Below, one piece after another: positions 7,322-15,118 of a stretch of 64,000 nucleotides of DNA. The notes beneath the pieces are model-generated. The model made no database searches and was not told the DNA's origin. It worked only from the letters and a program-made list of their open reading frames with translations. The translations under genes were made by a program, and so were the position numbers. The stretch covers positions 1-64,000 of the forward strand of contig NZ_JOFH01000010.1 of the NCBI RefSeq assembly GCF_000721235.1, in the 5' to 3' direction. Every line of letters starts with the position of its first letter. Positions within the stretch are counted from its first letter, which is position 1. This DNA is from Streptomyces olivaceus (GTDB taxonomy: Bacteria > Actinomycetota > Actinomycetes > Streptomycetales > Streptomycetaceae).

Positions 7322-8569
7322 TCAGTCCGCGTCCTCCGCCTCGATGCCCAGGCCGGGCAGGAGGCCCGGGAGGAGGGGCGGGAGGGTGACGTCCGGCTTG
7401 ACGGGCGGGGTGTTGTCGCCCGTCGACGGGGACGAGGGGGTGGTGTCGTCCTTCGGCGGGTCGAACAGGCCGCCCGTACCGCCGCCGAGGAGGCCGTCGT
7501 TCTCCTGGCCGGAGTCGGCGGACTCGCTGGGACCGCGGCTGTCGGAGCGCCCGCGGTCGGACGTGCCGTCGTCGCCGGTGCTCGGTGCCGAGGAGTGGCC
7601 GGAGCCGGGGGTGTCGCCGGTCGCCGGGCCGGAACCGCCGGGACTGCCGCCGTCGCCGCTCTCCTCGTCCTCGGCCGGTGGCTGCGGCAGCATGGACTGG
7701 AGCGGGGCCACGTCGTCGTCTATGGCGTCGAACACCGACGACACCTGCTCACTGACGTCCCCGAGCTGCACGGGCAGCCGGTCGCGCAGCGCTCCCCAGC
7801 TCTCCCGGTGGGACTCGGAGAAGGCGGAGAGGGCCTGCATGGGGGCGAGCGAGTCGGGGTCGCGGGCGTAGAGCGCGCTGAGCAGGCGGTGGCCCTCGGA
7901 GGCGTCGTGCCGCATGCCGGAGAGGGCGCGGCGGACCTCGCCGAGGGACTCGTGGTCGAGGGAACCGCTGCGGCCGCGCTCCATCAGCCGGCGGGCCTCG
8001 TTCATCCGGGTGGACGCCAGGTCCAGATAGGCGCGGCCCCGCTCGTCGTTGCCGTCGGCGAGGCCGAGGCGGAAGTCCTCCATGCCGCGCTTGAGGCCGT
8101 AGAGCGAATCGCCGGGCAGGGCGTCCGAACTGGCCGCTGCGACTCCGCCGAAGGCACCGGCGGCCACGCTCACGCTCAGCCCGCCCGCGGTGAGGCCCTT
8201 GGCCAGCCGCGACCGGGGCCGGAACCTGCTCAGCGGGGCCGCCCGGTGGGCGCCGCGCGCCCGGCGCTGCTCGGGTACCGCGGTGTCCGCCGCCCCGCCG
8301 CCCGCGGTGCCCTCCTGCAGCATGGCCTCGAAAGCGGCCACGAGCCGGGCCCGCTGGACGACCTTGACCTCGGGGTCCAGCTCGGGCCGGGGCAGCGTCT
8401 CCAGACCGTGGGCGAGGGTCACCAGCTGACCCTGCTCGGTCGGGTCCGCGGTGGCCCCGGTGGTCGCCGGTCCTTCGGACTGCTCGGCCGCCGGCCCGGG
8501 TTCGGACTGCTCCTCCACGGCCTGGGCGAAGGCGTTCGCCCGCCGGTGTGCCGATACGTTCGCGATCAC
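7322..8569 (-). CDS. rsbN: Anti-sigma factor RsbN, partner of BldN
   Basis: The 415-residue protein is encoded directly downstream of bldN and has the RsbN layout. A cytoplasmic N-terminal sigma-binding region with a helical core (VKVVQRARLVAAFEAML, about residues 69-85) is followed by one membrane helix at about 124-147. The external part contains a DUF5667-type helical domain (DSLYGLKRGMEDFRLGLADG, about 154-173, and onward), then a long Ser/Asp/Gly-rich tail. RsbN holds sigma-BldN at the membrane during development. I chose the GTG at 8569 because GAGAGGAGG lies 8 bases upstream; the GTG at 8578 overlaps that site. A sigma-BldN-type promoter at 8700-8728 suggests transcription by the factor it inhibits. 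Confidence 0.93.
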   Translation of the reverse strand: MIANVSAHRRANAFAQAVEEQSEPGPAAEQSEGPATTGATADPTEQGQLVTLAHGLETLPRPELDPEVKVVQRARLVAAFEAMLQEGTAGGGAADTAVPEQRRARGAHRAAPLSRFRPRSRLAKGLTAGGLSVSVAAGAFGGVAAASSDALPGDSLYGLKRGMEDFRLGLADGNDERGRAYLDLASTRMNEARRLMERGRSGSLDHESLGEVRRALSGMRHDASEGHRLLSALYARDPDSLAPMQALSAFSESHRESWGALRDRLPVQLGDVSEQVSSVFDAIDDDVAPLQSMLPQPPAEDEESGDGGSPGGSGPATGDTPGSGHSSAPSTGDDGTSDRGRSDSRGPSESADSGQENDGLLGGGTGGLFDPPKDDTTPSSPSTGDNTPPVKPDVTLPPLLPGLLPGLGIEAEDAD

Positions 8570-8699
8570 TGGCGGCACCTCCTCTCGTCATGACGGTCGA
8601 CTCCCCAGGGGGTCCTGAGGGTTCCACACCCGGACCGGAACCGCCCGATCGAGTGATCGGAGTCGGCCAGGGGGTGACCACAGGGAGCCTGCATCCCGC

Positions 8700-8728
8700 A
8701 CAACGAGCGGCGCGGCACTTGGGTTACG
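8700..8728 (-). promoter_or_regulatory. Sigma-BldN-type promoter of rsbN
   Basis: On the minus strand CGTAAC (8728-8723) and CGTTGT (8705-8700) are separated by 17 bases, about 130 bases before the rsbN start codon. From knowledge of bldM and rsbN in S. coelicolor and S. venezuelae, sigma-BldN promoters read CGTAAC then CGTTG at 16-17 bp spacing. This match therefore supports a feedback loop in which BldN transcribes its own anti-sigma gene. Confidence 0.8.
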
Positions 8729-8843
8729 GACGCTGGACGATCGGACGGCTGTCTCAACGGACTCTCACCGGTGGTGACTTGGGAAACGCGGAGAGTGGTG
8801 GCACCGGCGCGGGCTCTCGGGGAGCCCGGCCGGCGCCGGCGGA

Positions 8844-9635
8844 TCAGCGGGCGTCGTCGGGGAGCAGGCGGGCGAGGGTGCGTACGGCCCGGTACTGGAG
8901 CGTCTTGATGGCGCCCTCGTTCTTGCCCATGACCCGGGCGGTCTCGGCGACCGAGAGGCCCTGGAGGAAGCGCAGGGTCACGCACTCCTGCTGCTGCGGA
9001 TTGAGCCGCCGCACGGCCTCCAGCAGGGCCGCGTTGGAGAGGGACTCGAGGACGGAGTCCTCGGGGGAGCGCTCGACCTCGTTGGCGTCGAGCATCTCGC
9101 CGGTGGTGACCTCGAGGCGGAAGCGGCTGGACTTGAAGTGGTCGGCGACCAGGTTGCGGGCGATGGTCACGAGCCAGGCGCCGAAGTCGCGGCCCTGCCA
9201 GGTGAAGGTGCCGATGCGCCTGAGGGCCCGCAGAAAGGTCTCACTGGTGAGGTCCTCGGCGGTCGCCTTGCCGCCCACGCGGTAGTAGATGTAGCGGTAC
9301 ACGGTGTCGCTGTACTGGTCGTAGAGCCGGCCGAAGGCGTCGGCCTCGCCGGCCTGGGCCCGCTCGACCAGCTCCATCATGCGGGCGCTGTCGCTGTCCG
9401 CCGCGGGGCGGCGGTGGGTGGTGGCGGCCCCGGACGACGAGGACCGCGCGCGTCTGCCGACGGCGGCGCTTCCTTCGGCCAGTGCGTAGCACGGGCCGGC
9501 GGGCACGGCGGCCGCGGCGAGGGCGGGGACGGCGTACGCGGTGGGGACGAGGCCGCGCAACAGATCGTGGGCTGATTTGACCGTTGCGCGCAGCGTAGCC
9601 AGGCCCGAGGCGTCAACCCCGACGTGTGGGTACAC
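8844..9635 (-). CDS. bldN: Developmental ECF sigma factor BldN, with N-terminal extension
   Basis: The 263-residue protein has an unusual N-terminal extension of about 85 residues (Ala/Ser-rich, MYPHVGVDASGLATLRATV onward) before the sigma region 2 helices (ELVERAQAGEADAFGRLYDQ, about residues 88-107) and region 4 with SVAETARVMGKNEGAIKT near 228-245. In S. coelicolor BldN is made as a proprotein and the extension is removed. It directs bldM and the chaplin/rodlin genes needed for aerial growth, and is repressed by BldD. The start is GTG at 9635 with GGGAG 4-8 bases upstream. The arrangement bldN then rsbN on the minus strand is the conserved one. The downstream gap of 274 bp holds the rsbN promoter. 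Confidence 0.96.
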   Translation of the reverse strand: MYPHVGVDASGLATLRATVKSAHDLLRGLVPTAYAVPALAAAAVPAGPCYALAEGSAAVGRRARSSSSGAATTHRRPAADSDSARMMELVERAQAGEADAFGRLYDQYSDTVYRYIYYRVGGKATAEDLTSETFLRALRRIGTFTWQGRDFGAWLVTIARNLVADHFKSSRFRLEVTTGEMLDANEVERSPEDSVLESLSNAALLEAVRRLNPQQQECVTLRFLQGLSVAETARVMGKNEGAIKTLQYRAVRTLARLLPDDAR

Positions 9636-9947
9636 GGGACTCCCAGAGGCAGAGCTTCCATCACGTGCAGTACGGAACCATTCACCCGTCGTAGCGAAGG
9701 TGGGGCACCGGAATGCGTCTGAGGAGAATAACGCTTCGTACAGGTGCTGCTACGCCCAGTTGCTCAAATCATCGATTACGTCGCTTCTGTGCCCGATTGG
9801 CGCTCGATCGCTTGCCGCAGAGTGATCAGTGAGTGACCGGAACCGATCGAATTCGGTGTGACTACAGAGCGTGTTGTGGTCGAAGTGAAGAAAAGCGCGA
9901 GGAGTGGACTGGGGTGGGCGCCGCCGGGGTACGTCACTTCGGCTGGT
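9636..9947. promoter_or_regulatory. bldN upstream region with GTGA half-site cluster
   Basis: This 312-bp stretch without a gene is the bldN leader and promoter region. At 9820-9837 the plus strand reads AGTGATCAGTGAGTGACC. It holds three overlapping GTGA half-sites, and on the bldN strand gives GGTCAC and TGATCACT elements that resemble BldD half-sites. BldD repression of bldN is established in S. coelicolor. The exact operator and start site are inferred. I see no coding sequence here. Confidence 0.5.
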
Positions 9948-10883
9948 TCACCGGCGGCGGCGGTGCAGCGCGATGGCCGCCGCGGTACCGCCGGCCACCG
10001 CGCCGACGCCCGCGGCCGCGGGGATGCCGACCTTGGCCGCCTTGCGGCCGGTGCGGTAGTCGCGCAGCCGCCATTCCAGGTTGCGGGCGTGCTTGCGCAG
10101 CTTGGAGTCCGGGTTGATCGCGTAGGGGTGTCCGACCAGCGACAGCATCGGGATGTCGTTGTGCGAGTCGCTGTAGGCGGCGCAGCGGGACAGGTCCAGG
10201 CTCTCCGCGATCGCCAGCGCCCGTACCGCCTCGGCCTTGGCTGGGCCGTGCAGCGGCTCGCCGACCAGCTTGCCCGTGTAGACGCCGCCGATCGACTCGG
10301 CCACCGTGCCGAGCGCCCCGGTCAGACCGAGGCGGCGGGCGATCACCTGGGCGATCTCCACCGGGGCCGCCGTGACCAGCCAGACCCGCTGGCCCGCGTC
10401 CAGGTGGGCCTGGGCGAGGGCGCGGGTGCCGGGCCAGATCCGCTCGGCCATGTACTCGTCGTAGATCTCCTCGCCGATCGACCTCAGCTCGGAGACGCGG
10501 TGGCCCTTGACGATCGACAGCGCGGAGTCGCGCGCGTCCTGCATGTGCTCGGGGTCCTCGGAACCGGCCAGCCGGAACCACGCCTGCTGCCAGGCGAACC
10601 GGGCGAGGTCGCGGGTCTCGAAGAACTTCCGCTTGTACAGGCCGCGGCCGAAGTGGAAGATCGAGGCGCCCTGCATCACGGTGTTGTCGAGGTCGAAGAA
10701 GGCCGCGGCCTGCTCGTCGCCGTGGACCGGGAAATCCGCCTCGGCGCCCTTGTCCGCGTCGGCGGCGCTCTCCTGCGCGGCCTGGGCGGACTTGCGGGCG
10801 GCCTCCGCGGAGGCTTCGCCTGCCAACACGCTCCGCGCCGTGGCGGAGCGCCTACGGGGAGTGAGCCATCGAAGAGCGGCCAT
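9948..10883 (-). CDS. HAD-superfamily hydrolase of the SerB/PSP subfamily (HAD-IB)
   Basis: The 311-residue protein has an Ala-rich helical N-terminus (residues 15-50) followed by a HAD-IB domain. The nucleophile motif FFDLDNTVM is at about 62-70 (Asp64), WLVTAAPVEIAQ supplies motif II, and SDSHNDIPML supplies the metal-binding motif IV. The C-terminus ends in a small-residue helix (about 285-305) and RRRR, which could be membrane-associated. Relatives include phosphoserine phosphatase and the mycobacterial inhibitory protein class, but the substrate here is unknown. No strong ribosome-binding site fixes the start; the ATG at 10883 matches the usual MAALxWLTPRRR beginning, and 10895 is the alternative. 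It is divergent from the glutaredoxin-like gene. Confidence 0.85.
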   Translation of the reverse strand: MAALRWLTPRRRSATARSVLAGEASAEAARKSAQAAQESAADADKGAEADFPVHGDEQAAAFFDLDNTVMQGASIFHFGRGLYKRKFFETRDLARFAWQQAWFRLAGSEDPEHMQDARDSALSIVKGHRVSELRSIGEEIYDEYMAERIWPGTRALAQAHLDAGQRVWLVTAAPVEIAQVIARRLGLTGALGTVAESIGGVYTGKLVGEPLHGPAKAEAVRALAIAESLDLSRCAAYSDSHNDIPMLSLVGHPYAINPDSKLRKHARNLEWRLRDYRTGRKAAKVGIPAAAGVGAVAGGTAAAIALHRRRR

Positions 10884-11066
10884 GCCCGTGAGCATAGCCA
10901 GTTTGTTCGGGGGCTTCGGAGTCGAGAGGTTCGGAGGCCGTGAACTCTGGGCGACCGCGCCGTTAAGGGGCCGCCTGCCGCCCCGGGGCCGCCTGTCCGC
11001 GGACCGCTCGCCGGACCACCTGCCGGGCCGCTCGCCGGCCCGTCCGTCCGCGCGAGAATGGCCGGC

Positions 11067-11372
11067 ATGAGTCCCCTCTTCCGCCGGAAGCCCGAGCAGT
11101 CCCCTGAGTCCTCCGAACCCGCCGAGGCCCATCTCGTCACCCTCATCCGCAAACCCGGCTGCCACCTGTGCGACGACGCACAGCTCGTCGTCGAGAAGGT
11201 CTGCGCCGAACTCGGCGTCCCCTGGGAGGGGAAGGACATCACCGAGGACCGCGGGCTCCACGACCAGTACTGGGAGCAGATCCCGGTCGTGCTGGTCGAC
11301 GGCCGGCAGCACACCTTCTGGCGTGTGAACGAGGAACGGCTGCGCAAGGCACTGACCGATCAGTACAAGTAG
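11067..11372 (+). CDS. Glutaredoxin-like thiol-disulfide protein
   Basis: The 101-residue protein is a small thioredoxin fold: LVTLIRKPGCHLCDDAQLVV (about residues 23-42) places a CxxC redox pair after the first strand. IPVVLVDGRQHTFWRV supplies the cis-Pro strand (about 72-87). It fits the DUF836/glutaredoxin-like group that reduces protein disulfides in the cytoplasm. Its position just upstream of the NADH/NAD-sensing rex operon is suggestive of redox linkage but does not prove it. The start is either ATG 11067 or ATG 11058; neither has a good ribosome-binding site, so the transcript may be nearly leaderless. Confidence 0.9.
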   Translation: MSPLFRRKPEQSPESSEPAEAHLVTLIRKPGCHLCDDAQLVVEKVCAELGVPWEGKDITEDRGLHDQYWEQIPVVLVDGRQHTFWRVNEERLRKALTDQYK

Positions 11373-11549
11373 TCCGTATGGTCGCTTAGGATCGATGGTG
11401 ACCAGGTCTCGGGGGCGTTGATCGTGAGGAGTGTGTGCGGCTTTGCCCCCGATGAGTGAGGAGCGCGGGTGCGTGTGCGCCGGTTCCCGTTCCGTGCGCC
11501 GGGGGCGCGTGACCCCGGTCACGTTGGCCGGGCAAATCGGACACCATCT

Positions 11550-11567
11550 TTGTGCACGCGTTCACAA
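11550..11567 (+). promoter_or_regulatory. Rex operator (ROP) upstream of rex-hemACD
   Basis: TTGTGCACGCGTTCACAA is a near-perfect match to the Streptomyces Rex operator TTGTGAAnnnnTTCACAA. It lies 80 bases before the rex GTG, where the autoregulated rexp1 promoter of S. coelicolor sits. Rex binding here would couple haem-precursor synthesis to the NADH/NAD ratio. Confidence 0.92.
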
Positions 11568-11646
11568 AGACATAGCCTGCATTCGACGGGGCGGTCATGT
11601 AGGGACGTATGACCGCCTACAGCCCCGCTCTACCCGCAGGAGCACC

Positions 11647-12414
11647 GTGGCAACTGGCCGAACACACCGACCGGCGACCCGCAGCCGAGGGATTCCCGAG
11701 GCCACCGTCGCCAGGCTTCCGCTGTACCTCCGCGCCCTCACCGCGCTCTCCGAGCGTTCGGTGCCCACGGTCTCCTCGGAGGAGCTGGCGGCCGCGGCGG
11801 GCGTCAACTCCGCGAAGCTGCGCAAGGACTTCTCCTACCTCGGCTCCTACGGGACCCGGGGCGTCGGCTACGACGTCGAGTATCTCGTCTACCAGATCTC
11901 GCGCGAACTCGGCCTCACCCAGGACTGGCCGGTTGTGATCGTCGGTATCGGCAACCTGGGCGCCGCGCTCGCCAACTACGGCGGCTTCGCCTCCCGCGGG
12001 TTCCGGGTCGCCGCGCTCATAGACGCCGACGCGGGAATGGCCGGAAAGCCCGTCGCGGGCATCCCGGTGCAGCACACCGACGAGCTGGAGAAGATCATCC
12101 AGGACGACGGTGTCTCGATCGGTGTGATCGCGACCCCCGCCGGTGCCGCCCAGCAGGTCTGCGACCGCCTCGTGGCCGCCGGCGTCACGTCCATCCTGAA
12201 CTTCGCGCCGACGGTGCTGAACGTCCCCGAGGGCGTCGACGTGCGCAAGGTCGACCTCTCCATCGAGCTGCAGATCCTCGCCTTCCACGAGCAGCGCAAG
12301 GCCGGCGAGGAGGCCGCGGCCGACACCGTCGTGCCGCCCGTCGCCGCCCGCAAGCAGCCGCACTCCACCGACCAGGGACCCGACGGGGACGTACCCGCCG
12401 TGATGCAGGCATGA
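11647..12414 (+). CDS. rex: Redox-sensing transcriptional repressor Rex
   Basis: The 255-residue protein has an N-terminal winged helix (residues about 17-90; SSEELAAAAGVNSAKLRKDF contains the HTH). A Rossmann domain follows, with VIVGIGNLGAALANYG (98-112), the GxGxxG nucleotide loop that senses NADH versus NAD. A C-terminal helix (SIELQILAFHEQRK) swaps between subunits. Rex leaves DNA when NADH rises and represses respiratory genes and its own operon. I chose the GTG at 11647 (MATGRTHRPATRSRG), preceded by AGGAG. The frame upstream to 11431 crosses the operator and is not coding. The stop overlaps the hemA ATG by four bases, giving translational coupling. Confidence 0.97.
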   Translation: MATGRTHRPATRSRGIPEATVARLPLYLRALTALSERSVPTVSSEELAAAAGVNSAKLRKDFSYLGSYGTRGVGYDVEYLVYQISRELGLTQDWPVVIVGIGNLGAALANYGGFASRGFRVAALIDADAGMAGKPVAGIPVQHTDELEKIIQDDGVSIGVIATPAGAAQQVCDRLVAAGVTSILNFAPTVLNVPEGVDVRKVDLSIELQILAFHEQRKAGEEAAADTVVPPVAARKQPHSTDQGPDGDVPAVMQA

Positions 12415-14162
12415 GCCTCCTCGTCGTCGGGCTGAGCCACCGCAGCGCCCCCGTCAGCGTGCTGGAGCGGGCGTCGCTGAGCGTGGACGCGCAGCTCAAG
12501 CTGGTCCAGGACACGGTCGCCGCCGAACCGGCCGCCGAGGCCGCGGTGCTCGCCACCTGCAACCGCATCGAGCTCTACGCCGACGTGGACAAGTTCCACG
12601 CCGGTGTCGCCGAGCTGTCCACGCTGCTCGCCCAGCACAGCGGGGTCGGCCTGGAGGAGCTCACCCCCCACCTCTATGTGCACTACGAGGACCGGGCCGT
12701 CCACCACCTGTTCTCGGTGGCCTGCGGACTCGACTCGATGGTGGTCGGCGAGGGGCAGATCCTCGGCCAGATCAAGGACTCCCTGGCCCGCGCCCAGGAA
12801 CTGCACACCGCCGGGCGGCTGCTGAACGACCTGTTCCAGCAGGCCCTGCGCGTCGGCAAGCGCGCCCACCACGAGACCGGCATCGACCGCGCGGGTCAGT
12901 CCCTGGTCACCTTCGGCCTGGAGCAGCTGTCCGCCGGGGCCGACGTCCAGCAGTGGGCGCGGGGCAAGAAGGCCCTGGTGATCGGCGCCGGTTCGATGTC
13001 CTCGCTGGCCGCCGCGACGCTGGCCCGGGCCGGGGTCACCGAGATAGTGGTCGCCAACCGCACCTTCGAGCGCGCCGAGCGCCTCGCGCAGATCCTCTCC
13101 GAGGGCGACGACACGGACGTGCTGGCCCGCGCGGTACCGATGGACTCGGTGCCGGGCGAGCTGACACGTGCCGACGTGGCCGTCTCCTGCACGGGTGCGA
13201 CCGGCCTCGTCCTCACGGCCGACGCCGTGGCGGCGACGGTGGAGGCCCGCACGGGTGAGCCCGCCGCCGGCGTCGCCGGGGGCCCCGCCGACGAGGCCGG
13301 TGCCACCGGCGTACGGGACGGGCGTCCGAGTGCGGAAACGCCACTGCCGGGCGCCGGCACCGCCGCCGACGGCGACGAGAACTGCCCGCTGGACCTCTCC
13401 TCCGTGTCCTCCGTACCGTCCGGCTTCTCCGTCATGGGCGACGCCGCCGTGGCCGGCCTGGACGCGGCGACGCTGGAGCAGCACGGGGCCTGGGCCGCGG
13501 GCGGTACGGCGGTGGAGCGCACGCGCGAGCCGGGCCGCCCCGGTCCCGAGGCGGACGCCGAGCTGATCACCGCGCTCGCCGCGACGGCGACCCGGTCCGG
13601 CCGGATCCCCGAGCGGCGCCGCCCCGAGCCGGTGGCCGAGGTGCCGCGCCCGCAGCCGGTCCTCTTCCTCCTCGACCTGGCGATGCCCCGCGACGTCGAC
13701 GCCGCCGTGCACCGGCTGGCCGGCGTACGCCTGGTGGACATCGAGTCGCTCGCCGACGCCTCCGCGGACGCGCCCATGGCGGCCGACGTCGACATGGTCC
13801 GCCGGATCGTCGCCGACGAGGTCGCGGCCTTCGGTGCCGCCCAGCGGGCCGCGCACATCACGCCGACCGTGGTCGCGCTGCGCAGCATGGCCGCGGAGGT
13901 GGTGGCGGGGGAGATCGCCCGCCTCGAAGGACGGCTGCCGGGGCTCGACGACAAGCACCGCGCCGAGATCACCCAGACCGTCAAGCGTGTGGTCGACAAG
14001 CTGCTGCACGCACCGACGGTGCGGGTCAAGCAGCTCGCGGCCGAGCCCGGCGGTGCCGGGTACGCGGACGCGCTGCGCACCCTGTTCGACCTCGACCAGG
14101 AGACGGTGGCCTCCGTCTCCCGCGCCGGGAACAGCACTGAGAAGAACCGAGGGCCGGCATGA
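12411..14162 (+). CDS. hemA: Glutamyl-tRNA reductase
   Basis: The 583-residue enzyme reduces glutamyl-tRNA(Glu) to glutamate-1-semialdehyde, the first committed step of C5 haem synthesis. The catalytic cysteine lies in AVLATCNRIELYA (Cys50), GEGQILGQIKDSLARA marks the substrate domain, and VIGAGSMSSLAA (about 191-202) is the NADPH loop. Most family members are about 420 residues. Here a low-complexity Gly/Ala/Pro/Glu-rich insert of about 130 residues (about 281-410) interrupts the segment before LFLLDLAMPRDVDAAV. That insert is known to me from other streptomycetes. The C-terminal dimerisation helix follows. It overlaps rex and hemC by ATGA. Confidence 0.97.
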   Translation: MSLLVVGLSHRSAPVSVLERASLSVDAQLKLVQDTVAAEPAAEAAVLATCNRIELYADVDKFHAGVAELSTLLAQHSGVGLEELTPHLYVHYEDRAVHHLFSVACGLDSMVVGEGQILGQIKDSLARAQELHTAGRLLNDLFQQALRVGKRAHHETGIDRAGQSLVTFGLEQLSAGADVQQWARGKKALVIGAGSMSSLAAATLARAGVTEIVVANRTFERAERLAQILSEGDDTDVLARAVPMDSVPGELTRADVAVSCTGATGLVLTADAVAATVEARTGEPAAGVAGGPADEAGATGVRDGRPSAETPLPGAGTAADGDENCPLDLSSVSSVPSGFSVMGDAAVAGLDAATLEQHGAWAAGGTAVERTREPGRPGPEADAELITALAATATRSGRIPERRRPEPVAEVPRPQPVLFLLDLAMPRDVDAAVHRLAGVRLVDIESLADASADAPMAADVDMVRRIVADEVAAFGAAQRAAHITPTVVALRSMAAEVVAGEIARLEGRLPGLDDKHRAEITQTVKRVVDKLLHAPTVRVKQLAAEPGGAGYADALRTLFDLDQETVASVSRAGNSTEKNRGPA

Positions 14163-15118
14163 CTGAGAAGGCACTGAGGCTGGGGACCAGGCGGAGCAAG
14201 CTCGCCATGGCCCAGTCCGGGCAGGTGGCGGACGCCGTGAGCCAGGTGACCGGTCGGCCCGTTGAGCTGGTCGAGATCACCACGTACGGCGACACGTCGC
14301 GCGAGCACCTGGCGCAGATCGGCGGTACGGGCGTGTTCGTCGCCGCGCTGCGCGACGCGCTGCTGCGGGGGGAGGTGGACTTCGCGGTTCACTCGCTCAA
14401 GGACCTCCCCACCGCGCAGCACGAGGGCCTGGTGGTGGCGGCCGTACCCGAGCGCGAGGACCCGCGCGACGTGGTCGTCGCCCGGGACACGCGCAAGCTG
14501 ACCGACCTGCCGGACGGGGCGCGCATCGGTACGGGTGCCCCGCGCCGCATGGCGCAGCTGAACGCGTACGCCCGCGCCCACGGCGTGGAGATCGAGACGG
14601 TCCCGATCCGGGGCAACGTCGACACCCGCATCGGATACGTCCGCAGCGGTGAACTGGACGCCGTCGTCCTGGCCGCCGCCGGACTGAACCGGGTGGGCCG
14701 CATCGACGAGGTGACCGACTTCCTGTCGGTCGACACGGTTCTGCCGGCCCCCGGCCAGGGGGCACTGGCGGTCGAGTGCGCGGCGGACAACGCCTCGCTG
14801 ATCGCCGCGCTCGCCGAACTCGACGACCCGTTCACGCGGGTCGCCGTAACGGCCGAGCGGTCACTGCTCGCCGCCCTGGAGGCCGGCTGCAGCGCACCCG
14901 TGGGGGCGCTGGCCGACATCCTGGCCGACGGGCAGACTGTCAAGGAAATGCGCCTGCGCGGCGTCGTCGGCACGACCGACGGCTCGACGCTGGTGCAGCT
15001 GTCCACCACCGGTCCCGTGCCCGAGACGCACGAGGCGGCGCTGGCTCTCGGCCGCGAACTCGCCACCGAGATGCTCGCCCAGGGCGCGGCCGGTCTGATG
15101 GGGGAGCGAGCACATTGA
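14159..15118 (+). CDS. hemC: Porphobilinogen deaminase (hydroxymethylbilane synthase)
   Basis: The 319-residue enzyme condenses four porphobilinogens into hydroxymethylbilane. It begins LRLGTRRSKLAMAQSGQVA. It contains the HSLKDLPT block (about residues 79-86), the GTGAPRRMAQL arginine cluster and the PAPGQGALAVE motif. The dipyrromethane cofactor cysteine lies in LEAGCSAPVGA (Cys244). Length is normal for the family. The ATG overlaps the hemA stop as ATGA, and its own stop overlaps the hemD TTG as ATTGA, so the whole rex-hemACD run is translationally coupled. Confidence 0.98.
   Translation: MTEKALRLGTRRSKLAMAQSGQVADAVSQVTGRPVELVEITTYGDTSREHLAQIGGTGVFVAALRDALLRGEVDFAVHSLKDLPTAQHEGLVVAAVPEREDPRDVVVARDTRKLTDLPDGARIGTGAPRRMAQLNAYARAHGVEIETVPIRGNVDTRIGYVRSGELDAVVLAAAGLNRVGRIDEVTDFLSVDTVLPAPGQGALAVECAADNASLIAALAELDDPFTRVAVTAERSLLAALEAGCSAPVGALADILADGQTVKEMRLRGVVGTTDGSTLVQLSTTGPVPETHEAALALGRELATEMLAQGAAGLMGERAH

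Noticed and set aside
7259..8593. Long open frame of 444 codons on the plus strand
   Set aside because: It is the antisense shadow of rsbN; the minus-strand frame has the signal-anchor, the DUF5667 region and a ribosome-binding site.
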